Positions 18,113-29,284 of a stretch of 64,000 nucleotides of DNA are shown here, piece by piece. The DNA is from Verrucomicrobiota bacterium (lineage in GTDB: Bacteria; Verrucomicrobiota; Verrucomicrobiia; Chthoniobacterales; Terrimicrobiaceae). How positions within the stretch are numbered: position 1 is the first letter of the stretch; each line of letters starts with the position of its first letter. The stretch covers positions 124,001 to 188,000 of the forward strand of contig JAFKMU010000037.1 in assembly GCA_017305195.1 (NCBI GenBank). The letters run 5' to 3'. The notes below the pieces were generated by a model. That model had not been told where the DNA came from. It saw only the letters and a program-made list of their open reading frames with translations, and did not search any database. The translations under genes were made by a program, and so were the position numbers.

Positions 18113-19900
18113 CTAAGGTGTTTCCAGCCCGCGCGAGCCGGTGCGCCAGCGATCGATCGCCGCCTGCATGTCGGAAAGCCGTAGCGGCTTGGTAAGAAAG
18201 TCGTCCATCCCGGCTTCGATGCAGGCGTGACGGTTCTCGACCAGCGCGTGGGCGGTGAGCGCGACAATCCAGGGCTGTCGGCTGCTCTCCGCCTGCTGCT
18301 GGCGGATGCGGTGCGCGGTCTCGTAGCCGTCCATCTCTGGCATGAGGATGTCCATGAAGACGATGTCGTAGTGCGAGGCGGCGAGCATCGACAGGGCCTC
18401 CATCCCGTTGGAGGCGGTGTCGGCGCGGAAACCGAGTCTCTCCAGCAAACGGCACGAGAGCTTGAGATTCACGGGCACGTCATCGACCACCAGGATGCGC
18501 ATCTGGTTGCAGTCGCGGCCAAAAGAAGGCTCCTGAGGAGGCTTCGCCGCCGGGGCGAGAGCGGTGCGGGTCGCGATGGAAAAGGAGAAGGTCGATCCCG
18601 CGCCGAGCTCGCTCTGGGCGGAAATCTGGCCGCCCATGGACTCGACGAGACGCCGGCAGATGGCGAGGCCGAGGCCGGAGCCGCCAATGGCGTGCTTGCG
18701 CGCTCCCTCTCCCTGCTGGAAAGGCTCGAAGATATTGGCCAGGTCCTCGGGCGACATGCCCACGCCGGAATCCGCCACCTTGCCGCAGAGATACATGCGG
18801 TCGAGATGGCGCTCGGTCCAGATGTTCACGGAAACGCCTCCCTGCCGGGTAAACTTGGCCGCGTTGCCGACAAGGTTGAAAAGGATCTGGCAATACCGGC
18901 TCTGGTCGAGGTGGAGCCATTTTGGGAGATCGGGCGAGACGTTGCAGGTGATCTCGATCTGGCGGGTGTTGAGAAGGGGCTCGAAGGACGCGACGACTGA
19001 GCGGGTGCAGAGGGCGACATCGGTCGGCTCGTAGTTGAGGTCGAGGCGGCCGGATTCGATCTTGGAAATATCGAGGATGTCGCTGATGAGGCTGAGGAGC
19101 GTTTCGCCGCAGGTCTTGATGGACTCGGCCAGCTCGGCCTGGTGGTCGGGCAGGCCCTCGGCGAGCAGGAGATCGGTAAAGCCGATGACGCCATTGAGCG
19201 GGGTGCGGATCTCATGGCTCATCATGGCGAGGAAGGTGCTCTTGGCCGCGCTGGCCTTGGCGGCGGCCTGCTCGGCGAGCCGGGCGTCCTCGGCGAGGCT
19301 CAGGGCCACGCGCTGGTGGCGGCGCAGCTCCTCGGTCTGGCGGCGGAAGGAGCGCTCCATCTGCTGGCGCACGATGGCGCCCCCCAGGCCGGCGGCGGCG
19401 GCGCGCAGGTTCTCCAGGTCGGCGTCGCTCCACTCGCGCTCGGTCTTGCAGTCGTCGAAGCCCACGAACCCCCATAGCTCGTTCTTCAGGATGATGGGCA
19501 TGACGACAAAGGAGAGGATGCCCTGCGGGTCGAGGATGCCGTGCTGCGCCTCGGTGAAGTGGCGGCGGATGCGGGAATACGCGTTGCCCGCCTGCAGGCT
19601 CTCAAGCATGCCGAGGAACTTGTCGAACGAGAGGTTCTGCATGGAGGCGTTATCGAGTTCGCTGGAGACGCCGTGGGTGGTCCACTCGTGCTTCTGGCTC
19701 ATCAGGAGATCGTCCGAGGAGCGGGACGAGTGGATTTCGAAAATGTACATCCGGTCGGCCTTCACCGCCTGGCCGATGATCTCGAGGGCGCGCTGCATGG
19801 AGGCGTCGAGATCGCCCGGCTGGAGCAGCGTGGAAAGCGCCTGCGAGACGGCGCGGAGGATCTCGGCATGATCCATGGTTCCGGCGGCGGGATCACTCAT
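18113..19900 (-). CDS. Soluble hybrid histidine kinase (GAF - HisKA - HATPase - receiver)
   Basis: 595 residues from ATG 19900. A GAF-like sensor spans ~10-178. A short coiled coil leads to HisKA with H229 in [12 protein letters not shown]. HATPase_c follows (N box NLVGNAAKF at ~342-350, DSGVGM at ~377-382, GGSGLGLAI), then a receiver at ~467-585 with phospho-acceptor D517. No membrane segment. The start codon overlaps the end of the CHASE4 receptor gene by 8 bases, so the two are made together. The likely job is to transmit the receptor's signal. Confidence 0.93.
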   Translation of the reverse strand: MSDPAAGTMDHAEILRAVSQALSTLLQPGDLDASMQRALEIIGQAVKADRMYIFEIHSSRSSDDLLMSQKHEWTTHGVSSELDNASMQNLSFDKFLGMLESLQAGNAYSRIRRHFTEAQHGILDPQGILSFVVMPIILKNELWGFVGFDDCKTEREWSDADLENLRAAAAGLGGAIVRQQMERSFRRQTEELRRHQRVALSLAEDARLAEQAAAKASAAKSTFLAMMSHEIRTPLNGVIGFTDLLLAEGLPDHQAELAESIKTCGETLLSLISDILDISKIESGRLDLNYEPTDVALCTRSVVASFEPLLNTRQIEITCNVSPDLPKWLHLDQSRYCQILFNLVGNAAKFTRQGGVSVNIWTERHLDRMYLCGKVADSGVGMSPEDLANIFEPFQQGEGARKHAIGGSGLGLAICRRLVESMGGQISAQSELGAGSTFSFSIATRTALAPAAKPPQEPSFGRDCNQMRILVVDDVPVNLKLSCRLLERLGFRADTASNGMEALSMLAASHYDIVFMDILMPEMDGYETAHRIRQQQAESSRQPWIVALTAHALVENRHACIEAGMDDFLTKPLRLSDMQAAIDRWRTGSRGLETP

Positions 19901-21497
19901 AGGCCTCGACAGTGTACGCCGGAGGGAGGTCCAGCTTGTGGCGGAGATCGTTGACCTCCTTTTTGATCGCGATGATGCGTTCCTCCCGGCCCACCATCGC
20001 CGCGTTGAAGCGGTCCATCTCGGCATAGGTCTTGGCGAGTTCCTGCTCCCGCTGCTTGCGCTCGGTGATGTCGTTGATGGTGATGACGATGCCCTCTTCC
20101 CAGGGCGTGGCGGAGAAATGAAACCAGCCCGACGGCTGGAGAGCTCCGGCGGCCTGCTCGAAGGTGATCGGCATGTGGGAGTCGATGGCGTGGCGGACGC
20201 GATCGAAGACGGCGGGGTTGGCGAGATCGGGGAAGACGGCGGAAAGAAGCTTCCCCCGGGCCTCGGCGGCCGAGACGCTGAAAAGCCGCTCGGCGGAGTG
20301 GTTCAGGACGGCGAGCTCTAGGTCAATGATGCGCGACTCGTTGTCGCGCACGGTGCGAAACGCGAGGATGGCTTCAAAGGCGCTGTCGAGGATGCTGGCG
20401 AGTAGCTCGCGCTGGCGGATGGCGTCGCGCCGCTCGGTGAGGGCGGTTCCGAGCAGAGAGTTGGCCGAGGCGGCGAGGCGGCCGATTTCGTCGTTGCGGG
20501 AATCCTCGATGCGCGAGATCGCGGCCGGGGCCGACGACATTTTCTGCATCGCGGTGTCGAGCTGCGAGATGGGCCGGGTGACGAAAAAGTCGATGACGAT
20601 GAAGCCGATGCCGACGATGGCGATGATGCCTGCCGCGGAAAGAATGAGCACCCAGTTCTTTCGCTCCATGGCATTCAGATAAATCGTCGCCGAGTCCTTG
20701 ATCGAAATCAGCGTCTCATCCTTGTCCGAGAGCGGCCGGAAGGCGATCGACCCGTCGATGCCATTGTCGATCTTGGGGTTGGCAAAGACGGAGGGGAACT
20801 CGATGGTGACCGGCCCGAGGATGTCGGTCAGGATCTGGGAGCGGATCCGGGCGGTGGACCCCATGTCCTTGGGGAAAGGGTGGCCGGAGTTGGCGATGCC
20901 GGCGACCTGGGCCATCTCGCTGAGGCGGGCTGGTGTGAGGAACACGCCAAAGACGATCCAGCCGGGAGAGTCGCCGGTGGAGTTCGACCGGGTGATCGGG
21001 CTGGCCGCCAGGAGCATGAGCCCGGTGGGCGTTTCGATGAGCCCCGCCCTGGGCTGGCTGTCCAGCAACCGGCTCTGGGCCAGCTCTTGGGGATTGACCC
21101 CCTCGGGCATCTCGTCGAGCCGGGGCGCGTTGAAGGGGCAGATGAAACTGCGCAGGCTTTTCGAGGCGTCGTAAAAGAGAACGAGATCCTGGCCGGAGGT
21201 ATTGACTTCCGGGAGGAAGTTCTCCTCCACAAACTGCGGGAACCGCCCCTCTATGTACTCGTACGCCTCGTCCCACTGGGCATAGTCGCGCACGAGCCGC
21301 AGCTTCGCCTTGGCCTCGCGATTGAGGACGGTGGCAAACTGCGTGAGATGCTCGCGGGTGAAGTTATTCTGCACCCGCCCGAAGTAATCGGTCAGGATCC
21401 ACGAGCTCAGCACCAGAAAGATGCCGGCGAAAAGCAGCATCGCTCCACCGACGACCAGCCCGATGCGGAAACGAAGGGAGCCGCGTCGGACTAACAT
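19893..21497 (-). CDS. Membrane receptor CHASE4 - HAMP - PAS without kinase domain
   Basis: 534 residues. TM1 is at ~13-33. A periplasmic CHASE4-type domain follows (DYAQWDEAYEYI near 71-82 is its signature), then TM2 at ~281-304, HAMP at ~305-358 and PAS at ~362-485 (closing FSATPWEEGIVITINDITER). The C-terminus is a coiled coil with no kinase, cyclase, GGDEF or EAL domain. It would need a partner for output, and the overlapping downstream gene supplies a soluble hybrid kinase. Confidence 0.88.
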   Translation of the reverse strand: MLVRRGSLRFRIGLVVGGAMLLFAGIFLVLSSWILTDYFGRVQNNFTREHLTQFATVLNREAKAKLRLVRDYAQWDEAYEYIEGRFPQFVEENFLPEVNTSGQDLVLFYDASKSLRSFICPFNAPRLDEMPEGVNPQELAQSRLLDSQPRAGLIETPTGLMLLAASPITRSNSTGDSPGWIVFGVFLTPARLSEMAQVAGIANSGHPFPKDMGSTARIRSQILTDILGPVTIEFPSVFANPKIDNGIDGSIAFRPLSDKDETLISIKDSATIYLNAMERKNWVLILSAAGIIAIVGIGFIVIDFFVTRPISQLDTAMQKMSSAPAAISRIEDSRNDEIGRLAASANSLLGTALTERRDAIRQRELLASILDSAFEAILAFRTVRDNESRIIDLELAVLNHSAERLFSVSAAEARGKLLSAVFPDLANPAVFDRVRHAIDSHMPITFEQAAGALQPSGWFHFSATPWEEGIVITINDITERKQREQELAKTYAEMDRFNAAMVGREERIIAIKKEVNDLRHKLDLPPAYTVEAYE

Positions 21498-21533
21498 AAG
21501 TCGGGCTGCTCCGTTTCGGTTCTCATGGATCCT

Positions 21534-22430
21534 TTAGCCCTGCTTGAGAAGGGACAGGATGGTCTTCTGGGTGTGAAGCCGGTTCTCGGCCTCGCGGAAG
21601 ATCGTGTCGGCGTGGCGTTCGAAGACCTCCTCGGTGATCTCCTTGCCCCGATAGGCGGGCAGGCAGTGCATCACGAGCGCATTTGGGGCGACCCGGAGCG
21701 TCTCGTCATTGATCTGGTAGCTCTGGAACTGCGCGAGGCGGAAGGCGGCCTCCTCCTCCTTGCCCATGCTCACCCAGACGTCGGTATACAGCACGTCGGC
21801 GCCAGCGGCTGCGCCGAGAACATCCGTGGTCACGGTGATATTGCCTCCGGACCGCGCGACAAGCTCGGCCGGGGGCTGGAATTTCTCAGGCGCGGCGATG
21901 CGCAGTTCGAAGCCGAGCCGGGCGGCAGCCCAGATCCACGAGCGCGCGACGTTGCAATCGCCATCCCCGATGAAAGTCACGACGAGATCGTCGAGCGATC
22001 CGCGGAGCTCCTTGATGGTGAAAAGATCGGCCAGGATCTGGCAGGGATGCTCCTCGTCGGTGAGGGCGTTCACGGTCGGGATGCGGCCATAGGAGGCGAA
22101 GTCCTCGACGTCGGTCTGGGCAAAGGTACGTATGACGGCGCCATGGAGCATGCGGCCCATCACGCGGGCGGTGTCACGGATCGGTTCGCCGCGGCCGAGC
22201 TGGATGTCGTCGGCGGCGAGGAAGATCACATCGCCGCCCAGCTCGCGGATGCCGACCTCGAAGCTTACGCGGGTGCGGGTCGAGGATTTCGAAAACATCA
22301 GGGCCCAGCATTCTCCCTGCAGCGGCTTGGAGGAATGATGGCCGCGTGATGCCTTCATCTCTTGCGTCAGGGCGACGATTTGTTCGATTTCCGCGCGGGA
22401 AAGCGACTCGATGGAGAGGAGGTGTTTCAC
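21534..22430 (-). CDS. argF: Ornithine carbamoyltransferase
   Basis: 298 residues. It condenses ornithine and carbamoyl phosphate to citrulline in arginine synthesis. The carbamoyl-phosphate loop SKSSTRTRVSFE, the HPCQILAD motif and the ornithine-binding HCLPAYRG are all present. It lies 69 bases downstream of argD on the same strand, so the two probably share a transcript. Length is slightly below the 305-335 usual for the family, with nothing essential missing. Confidence 0.96.
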   Translation of the reverse strand: MKHLLSIESLSRAEIEQIVALTQEMKASRGHHSSKPLQGECWALMFSKSSTRTRVSFEVGIRELGGDVIFLAADDIQLGRGEPIRDTARVMGRMLHGAVIRTFAQTDVEDFASYGRIPTVNALTDEEHPCQILADLFTIKELRGSLDDLVVTFIGDGDCNVARSWIWAAARLGFELRIAAPEKFQPPAELVARSGGNITVTTDVLGAAAGADVLYTDVWVSMGKEEEAAFRLAQFQSYQINDETLRVAPNALVMHCLPAYRGKEITEEVFERHADTIFREAENRLHTQKTILSLLKQG

Positions 22431-22499
22431 CGGGGAGATGTAAGGGAAAACAGGTCTCCTGTCTATAAGAGAACCTGCCCGGAAAATCTCCTGCGGGGT

Positions 22500-23687
22500 C
22501 TAAGCCTTCGGGAGGTTTTTCAGGATGCGGTCGAGGGACTCTGCGGTGTCCTCCGGTGTGACATTGAGCGGCGGAAGCAGGCGCACGACCTTCTCGCCGG
22601 CCGGGATGGTCAATAGCCCTCCCGCCATTAGCGCCTTCACCGTGTCGATGGCGGCGATGCCGGGGACAAGCTCGATGCCGAGCATCAAGCCGAGCGCCCG
22701 GACCGTGGCGATGGACGGATGGTTCGCGGCCAGCAGGCCATCGCGGAGCTGAGCGCCCCGGGTCCTGGCGTTCTCCAGTAGATTGTCGCGCTCGATGATC
22801 TCCAGCACCTTGTTGCCGACGGCGCTGACGAGCGGATTGCCGCCGTAGGTGGTGCCATGGGTTCCGGGCCCGAGCAGGTCGCAAAGGCCGCGATTGGACG
22901 AGGCCCAGAAGGCTCCGAGCGGCACGCCATTGGCGATGCCTTTGGCCCAGCTCACGCCATCGGGTTGGATGTCGGGAGCGATCGACCGCCATCCGCACCA
23001 CTCGCCGGTGCGCCCGAGGCCGCATTGGATTTCATCAAAAAGCAGGAGCAGATCGTGCTTGTCGGCGAGCTGCCGGAGCTGGCGCAGGAAGTCCCCGGCG
23101 GCAATGTGGATGCCGCCCTCGCCCTGGACGGGTTCCAGCAGGATGCCCGCTGTCCTGGGCCCGATAGCGGCTTTGACCGCGGCGATGTCGCCAAAGGGAA
23201 GATGCTGGAAGCCCTCCAACAGGGGCGCAAACCCCTTCTTCACCTTGTCCTGCCCGGTGGCGGAGATGCCCGCCATGGTGCGACCGTGAAAGGAACCGAG
23301 GAAGGTCAGGATCTCGTACCGGCCCGTTTCGCTGCCAAATTTCCGCGTGAGTTTGATCAGGCCTTCATTGGCCTCCGCGCCGCTGTTGCCGAAGAAAACC
23401 TTGCCCGGCCCGGTGATGCCGACGAGCCGCTGGGCCAGGAGCGCCTGCGGCTGAGTCTTGTAGAGATTCGAGGTATGGATGAGTGTGGCGGCCTGCTTTG
23501 CCAGCGTCTCCGTGATCTCGGGGTGCGCGTGGCCCAGTGAACACACCGCGATGCCCGCGCCGTAGTCGAGGTATTCCTTGCCATCGAAATCCCACACCCG
23601 CGAGCCCGCTCCTCGTGCGATCTCGAGATCGAAACGGCCGTACGTGGGCATGACGAATTCGCTGTAGAGATCGGAGAGTGTGCTCAT
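22500..23687 (-). CDS. argD: Acetylornithine aminotransferase
   Basis: 395 residues from ATG 23687 (an in-frame codon five residues upstream is less likely). Class-III PLP aminotransferase with NSGAEANEGLIKL, FHGRTMAGISATGQ, LLFDEIQCGLGRTG, and the PLP lysine in SWAKGIANGVPLGA. It converts N-acetylglutamate semialdehyde to N-acetylornithine. Adjacent argF supports argD over other omega-aminotransferases; a second role in lysine synthesis is possible. Confidence 0.94.
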   Translation of the reverse strand: MSTLSDLYSEFVMPTYGRFDLEIARGAGSRVWDFDGKEYLDYGAGIAVCSLGHAHPEITETLAKQAATLIHTSNLYKTQPQALLAQRLVGITGPGKVFFGNSGAEANEGLIKLTRKFGSETGRYEILTFLGSFHGRTMAGISATGQDKVKKGFAPLLEGFQHLPFGDIAAVKAAIGPRTAGILLEPVQGEGGIHIAAGDFLRQLRQLADKHDLLLLFDEIQCGLGRTGEWCGWRSIAPDIQPDGVSWAKGIANGVPLGAFWASSNRGLCDLLGPGTHGTTYGGNPLVSAVGNKVLEIIERDNLLENARTRGAQLRDGLLAANHPSIATVRALGLMLGIELVPGIAAIDTVKALMAGGLLTIPAGEKVVRLLPPLNVTPEDTAESLDRILKNLPKA

Positions 23688-23746
23688 GATTTGGGACCGC
23701 AAGATTTCCCACGTTGGGCGGGAAACTCCAAGCCGGTTTTTGCGGG

Positions 23747-26138
<2,392 letters not shown>

Positions 26139-26159
26139 GTTCGCAGATACATTTACGGC

Positions 26160-27926
26160 GTGGCCGCGTTTTCCAAGAATTTAATCCTCGGAATCGAAGG
26201 GGGCGCGACAAAAACCCGGTGGGTTCTCTGTGAAAAAAACGGGGAGTCGATCGTCACGGTCTCGGAGGGGGTGCTCGGCCCCGGCAGCCTGCGGCTGCTC
26301 AGCGCGGAGGAGCTGCGCCATCTGCTTTCCGTCATGCCGGGCGATGCGAGCTGGGTGGGGGTCTATCTTGCGGGGTGCGCCACCGAGCGCGATCGCGACA
26401 TCCTGCGGGAGGTGGCGGATTCCGTCTGGCCTCATGCCACGGTGCGCGTCGGGAGCGACCGGGAATCAGGCTTCGCTGCGGCCTTTGAGGATCGCGATGG
26501 CATTGCCGTGATCGCTGGCACGGGATCGGCAGTGACGGGACGATGCCAGGGCGTGGAGGATCGCGCCGGCGGCTGGGGGCATCTTCTGGGCGACTCCGGG
26601 GGAGGATACGATATCGCCATCAATGCTCTCCGACGCATCCTGTACGACTACGATACCGCCCGGCAGATCACGCCGCTTGCCTCCGAGACGATGCAACTCC
26701 TCGGCATCAATACCCTGGCGGAGCTGACCTCCTGGGCGCAGGCCGCGCACAAGAGCGACCTCGCGCGCATCACCCCGGTCGTCTTCCGCCATGCGGGGGA
26801 GTTTTCCGTCGCGCGCATTCTGCGGCGATGTGCGGCGGCGCTTGCGCGGCTGGCCTCCAGCGTCGCGGGGCGGCTGGAGTTTGACCCTCCGGTCGTCCGC
26901 CTCCAGGGCGGGGTTTTCACGAGCCAGCCGCTGTACAGGGAGTTGTTCGAGCGGGAATTTCGCAAGGCCTGGCCGAGGGCGGATATCGATGTGTGTACGA
27001 CGCCGGGGAGCCTGGGAGCGGTCTACCTCGCGGCGGGGCGTTTTCCCGAGCCGGTCGCGGCTCCGGTCGTCGCGGAAGCCGGGGTGGCCCGGGCGGCAAC
27101 CGAGCAGCCCAATCCGCGATCGGGCGATCTCGGCGCTCTGTCCGCGCGGGAACTCGTGGAGCTTTTTGCCACCGAAGAGCGAGCTGTCGAGGACGCTGTG
27201 CGGCATGGCGTGCCGGAGCTGGCTGCGGCGGTCGAGCTGGTTGCCGCTTCGCTCCGGGCGGGAGGAAGGCTGTTTTATATCGGGGCGGGAACGAGCGGAC
27301 GGCTCGGCTTGCTGGACGCGAGCGAGATGCCGCCGACCTTTGGCGTGGAGCCTGAGATGGTGCAGGGCATCCTGGCCGGGGGCGTCGCGGCGGTGATGCG
27401 CAGCTCGGAAAGCGCCGAGGACTCGCGCGAGGCCGGGGCGCTGGCCTTGAGGGATCGCGGCGTGCGGTCCTCGGACGTCGTCTGCGGCATTACGGCGAGC
27501 GGCCGTACTCCATACGTGCTGGGCGCATTGGCCGAGGCGCGGCGTCTCAGGGCCGGAACCGTTTTTCTCACCTGCAACCCCCGCAGAGACCGGACCACCC
27601 CACATGCGGATGTCGAAATCGACCTGCCGACCGGGCCGGAACTCATCACCGGCTCCACCCGGCTGAAGGCTGGCACGGCCACCAAGGTGGCCCTCAATAT
27701 CCTTTCCTCCTGCGCGATGGTCCTCCTCGGCCGGGTGGACGGGCATTTCATGTCCTGCCTCAAACCGACCAATGAGAAGCTCCGCCGCCGGGCGGCACAG
27801 ATCGTCGCAGACTGTGCAGAAATCGACTTTGATCGCGCCTTGGATCTCCTGGCTTGCACAAATTGGGACATTCGGGCCGCGATTTCTCGGGCAAAAAACC
27901 ACAATTCCTCGCTTTCCGAGGGGTAA
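26160..27926 (+). CDS. Fusion of BadF/BadG-type amino-sugar kinase with N-acetylmuramic acid 6-phosphate etherase
   Basis: 588 residues from GTG 26160. Residues ~6-300 are an ASKHA kinase of the BadF/BadG/NagK type (GIEGGATKTRW phosphate-1 motif, IAGTGSAVTGR, GDSGGGYDI). Residues ~320-588 are MurQ: opening LSARELVELFATEERAV, SIS core GAGTSGRLGLLDASEMPPTFG (catalytic-type Glu at ~389), SESAEDS, and KAGTATKVALNILS. One chain would phosphorylate MurNAc or GlcNAc and cleave the lactyl ether to give GlcNAc-6-P, recycling cell-wall sugar. Clostridial MurK shows that the kinase family accepts these sugars; specificity here is inferred. Confidence 0.88.
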   Translation: MAAFSKNLILGIEGGATKTRWVLCEKNGESIVTVSEGVLGPGSLRLLSAEELRHLLSVMPGDASWVGVYLAGCATERDRDILREVADSVWPHATVRVGSDRESGFAAAFEDRDGIAVIAGTGSAVTGRCQGVEDRAGGWGHLLGDSGGGYDIAINALRRILYDYDTARQITPLASETMQLLGINTLAELTSWAQAAHKSDLARITPVVFRHAGEFSVARILRRCAAALARLASSVAGRLEFDPPVVRLQGGVFTSQPLYRELFEREFRKAWPRADIDVCTTPGSLGAVYLAAGRFPEPVAAPVVAEAGVARAATEQPNPRSGDLGALSARELVELFATEERAVEDAVRHGVPELAAAVELVAASLRAGGRLFYIGAGTSGRLGLLDASEMPPTFGVEPEMVQGILAGGVAAVMRSSESAEDSREAGALALRDRGVRSSDVVCGITASGRTPYVLGALAEARRLRAGTVFLTCNPRRDRTTPHADVEIDLPTGPELITGSTRLKAGTATKVALNILSSCAMVLLGRVDGHFMSCLKPTNEKLRRRAAQIVADCAEIDFDRALDLLACTNWDIRAAISRAKNHNSSLSEG

Positions 27927-27966
27927 AGGCGGATTTCTCCCCCCTGATACGGGTGTTTTAGAAAGT

Positions 27967-27982
27967 TGGCACGCCCCCTGCT
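27967..27982 (+). promoter_or_regulatory. Sigma-54-type promoter
   Basis: TGGCACG-N4-CTGCT matches the sigma-54 consensus TGGCACG-N4-TTGCW at all but one position. GG (27968-27969) and GC (27980-27981) are exactly 12 bases apart, as required for the -24/-12 elements. Transcription would begin near 27993, just ahead of the structured RNA. The element lies 40 bases past the fusion gene's stop, pointing into a region with no reading frame of interest. Confidence 0.68.
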
Positions 27983-27992
27983 TTATACATCT

Positions 27993-28192
27993 CAACAGAA
28001 CAGCCCGGTCGAGGGAGCCGAGTGGTAAGGGGGGATACTACCGGCAAGGGAAATCAAAACGACCGGGCTGTTCGTTTCTCTTTATTCTTCTCCTTTTGGC
28101 AATGGCAAGCAGGGTGCCAAGAGGAGAGGAAAAGGGAAACGCCCGGCCTGTTGGAGATGCCAGTTCGCTCGCTGCGATGCTGGCTTTTTTTA
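27993..28192 (+). ncRNA. Candidate structured small RNA, about 200 nt, family unknown
   Basis: Three folded domains follow one another. Domain 1: a perfect 14-bp stem (27998-28011 with 28060-28073) closes a loop that itself holds GCCG/CGGC plus GUGGUA/UACUAC (28017-28027 with 28036-28045) capped by AGGGGGGA. Domain 2: 28085-28101 pairs with 28115-28131, 17 consecutive pairs with two G-U, around a 13-base loop. Domain 3: a terminator hairpin with seven T. A sigma-54-type promoter sits at the 5' end. It is not 6S (one long hairpin), 4.5S, tmRNA or RNase P, and no riboswitch consensus is evident. Exposed purine-rich GGA segments could bind a protein or an mRNA. Confidence 0.7.
28159..28191 (+). 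terminator. Intrinsic terminator of the candidate small RNA
   Basis: GCCAG (28159-28163) pairs with CTGGC (28180-28184), with an inner CGC/GCG step, followed by seven T (28185-28191). It ends seven bases before the convergent antitoxin gene. Confidence 0.8.
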
Positions 28193-28197
28193 TGCCC

Positions 28198-28476
28198 TCA
28201 GGACTCGAGGTCCTTGAGCTCCTTCTCGAGGCGTTCGCTGAGCCACTGCTTGATCATGCTCTGGTAGTTGAGGTACCGCGAGCGGGCCAGACGCTTGATG
28301 CGGCCGAGCATGCGGGGGTCAAACCGCAGGGTGATCGTGGTGGAGTCGCGGTTGTCCGTCTTGAGCATCGAGGCGTTCATCAGCCTGAGGTCGAGGGACG
28401 TTTCCTTCCAAAACTCTGCTTCTTCGCGTTCGTCCGAGAAGGTCGGGACGTCGCTCCATTTGCTGAGAACCCTCAT
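28198..28476 (-). CDS. Antitoxin, CopG/BrnA-like
   Basis: 92 residues. The C-terminal half carries a ribbon-helix-helix motif: STTITLRFDPRMLGRIKRLARSR then YLNYQSMIKQWLSERLEKEL, typical of CopG-type antitoxins that partner BrnT toxins. The acidic N-terminus (WSDVPTFSDEREEAEFWKE) is also typical and would contact the toxin. It lies 4 bases downstream of the toxin gene, the usual toxin-first order for this class. Autorepression is expected, but no palindrome is visible nearby. Confidence 0.82.
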   Translation of the reverse strand: MRVLSKWSDVPTFSDEREEAEFWKETSLDLRLMNASMLKTDNRDSTTITLRFDPRMLGRIKRLARSRYLNYQSMIKQWLSERLEKELKDLES

Positions 28477-28480
28477 GATG

Positions 28481-28759
28481 TCAGTTGTTCAGTTCCGCGT
28501 TTTTGCGCTCGTAGAATCCCGCCTCGGCTTCGGTCATGGGGCGCGACTGGATGACGCGGTAGCGTTTACCATCGGTCCAGAAGACGGTGAAAAGCAGCTT
28601 CCCCGACACGGCGCGGCCCAGGATGAAATAGCGGGCCTCGCTGGAGTCCTCGAGTTCCGGCAGGAGCCGGATGCTGAAGGGGTCTTCAAAGATTTCTTCG
28701 ATCTCGCGGGAGGTGAGATCCCCGAGATCGGCGGGGGCGTTGATCCAGTCGAACTCCAT
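28481..28759 (-). CDS. Toxin, BrnT family
   Basis: 92 residues in the BrnT pattern: opening FDWINAPADLGDLTSREIEEIFEDP, then ARYFILGRAVSGKLLFTVFWTDGKRYRVIQSRPMTEAEAGFYE. BrnT toxins have a RelE-like fold and inhibit growth by RNA cleavage; the basic and aromatic residues expected for that are present. It sits 23 bases downstream of the glyoxalase gene with no obvious promoter of its own, so it may be read from that transcript. Confidence 0.8.
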   Translation of the reverse strand: MEFDWINAPADLGDLTSREIEEIFEDPFSIRLLPELEDSSEARYFILGRAVSGKLLFTVFWTDGKRYRVIQSRPMTEAEAGFYERKNAELNN

Positions 28760-28782
28760 TGCAGTGTCTTGGGGGGATGAGT

Positions 28783-29163
28783 CTACTTGGCGTGCTGGAT
28801 GAGCTCGACCTCGTACCCCTCCGGGGCGTCGACGAAGGCGATGACCGATCCGCTCGATGTGGTGTGGGGGCCGTCGCTCAGCGGGTAGCCGAGGTCGGCG
28901 GCGTGTTTGGCAAAAGCCTCCATGTCTTCCACCTCAAAGGCGAGGTGCGTGAGGTCGGGGCCGACCTGTACAGGGCCGCTGGCGTCGTACTTGCAAATCT
29001 CGATCTCCTCTTCACTGCCGGGAGCCTTGAAGAAAACGAGCTGCGAGCCGCGCCCGCTCTGGGAGCGCCGGGTTTCCTCCAGACCGAGGACATTCTTGTA
29101 GAAGTCCACCGTCTTATCGAGGTCGCTCACGCGATAGCGCGTGTGCAGCAGTCGTTTCACCAT
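28783..29163 (-). CDS. gloA: Lactoylglutathione lyase (glyoxalase I)
   Basis: 126 residues from ATG 29163. It starts MVKRLLHTRYRVSDLDKTVDFYKNVLG and has the Ni/Zn ligands of glyoxalase I: His near residue 7 (LLHTRYRV), Glu in IEICKY, His in DLTHLAFEVED and Glu in YEVELIQ. It detoxifies methylglyoxal by isomerising its thiol adduct. It precedes the BrnT/CopG pair by 23 bases. Confidence 0.9.
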   Translation of the reverse strand: MVKRLLHTRYRVSDLDKTVDFYKNVLGLEETRRSQSGRGSQLVFFKAPGSEEEIEICKYDASGPVQVGPDLTHLAFEVEDMEAFAKHAADLGYPLSDGPHTTSSGSVIAFVDAPEGYEVELIQHAK

Positions 29164-29284
29164 GGCGGGAAGTGTAGCGGGTTTTCCGATTGTGTCGAAG
29201 CAGATTTCCTCCCGGCTGCCCGGGCCTGCCTGGGGGCGATAGTTTTTTGTACCTCCCCGGGGCAAAGCCGCGTATTCATCCCGC

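Noticed and set aside
18033..18455. Upstream extension of the pyrophosphatase frame by ~140 codons
   Set aside because: The extension is antisense-like, Arg/Pro-rich, overlaps the receiver-domain end of the hybrid kinase gene on the same strand, and the family starts at the first membrane helix.
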